Source of the DNA: a bacterium
GTDB taxonomy: Bacteria > Tectomicrobia > Entotheonellia > Entotheonellales > Entotheonellaceae
Assembly (NCBI GenBank): GCA_027294925.1
Contig: JAPULM010000447.1
Span: forward strand, 1-13,244
DNA length: 13,244 nt
Direction of reading: 5' to 3'
Shown: positions 13,229 through 13,244 of the stretch, piece after piece
Layout of the letters: each line of letters starts with the position of its first letter
Numbering within the stretch: position 1 is the stretch's first letter
Position numbers and translations under genes: made by a program
Notes under the pieces: generated by a model
Told to the model about the DNA's origin: nothing
The model's database searches: none
What the model saw: only the letters and a program-made list of their open reading frames with translations

Positions 13229-13244
13229 CGTAGCGTAGCGCTCG

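Noticed and set aside
1..13244. CRISPR array
   Set aside because: No regularly spaced direct repeats were seen; the repeats present are isolated hairpins and att-like pairs.

Overview
The window reads as a patchwork from an environmental, moderately GC-rich Gram-negative-like bacterium. The gene set (luciferase-like monooxygenase, nitronate monooxygenase relic, thiolase plus DUF35 pair, Asp-box propeller, RAYT relic) is typical of metabolically diverse uncultured lineages such as Tectomicrobia/Entotheonella or Deltaproteobacteria. That taxonomic guess is inference only. Genes start on ATG or GTG with purine-rich ribosome sites. Intact catabolic genes alternate with a strikingly large number of broken mobile genes.

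Layout. 1-137 (minus): 5' end of a group II intron that runs off the left edge. 558-1541 (plus): intact seven-repeat Asp-box (BNR-like) beta-propeller. 1542-2000: no recognisable gene, but two strong hairpins. 1994-7253: a mobile-element graveyard. It holds two related tyrosine integrases, one per strand and converging, both broken. They meet on the 3' end of a tRNA gene (probably tRNA-Leu; T-arm plus acceptor strand), and a near-identical copy of that tRNA end lies 4 kb to the right. Between the two tRNA ends lie integrase 2, an excisionase-like helix-turn-helix remnant just upstream of it, an internally deleted transposase, a Cys/His-rich zinc-ribbon-like ORF, and a compact two-gene HEPN operon that may be a toxin-antitoxin module.

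7677-8576 (plus): membrane-anchored DUF2914 protein. 8736-10702 (plus): a tight two-gene operon of an alpha/beta hydrolase and a luciferase-like flavin monooxygenase, followed by an internally deleted nitronate monooxygenase relic (10794-11099). 12832-11210 (minus): a coupled DUF35 zinc-ribbon/OB-fold gene and thiolase-like gene, preceded by a nested dyad that overlaps a plausible promoter. 13018-13228 (plus): collapsed relic of a REP-associated tyrosine transposase (RAYT).

How it fits together. The two oxidoreductive/CoA blocks look like functional peripheral catabolism: flavin oxygenation and hydrolysis, and CoA-thioester C-C bond chemistry. The centre looks like successive integrations at a tRNA gene followed by decay. 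Several stops in the dead mobile genes sit exactly where a Trp codon is expected, which fits G-to-A decay. The most plausible functional novelty is the HEPN gene with its unfamiliar 95-residue partner.
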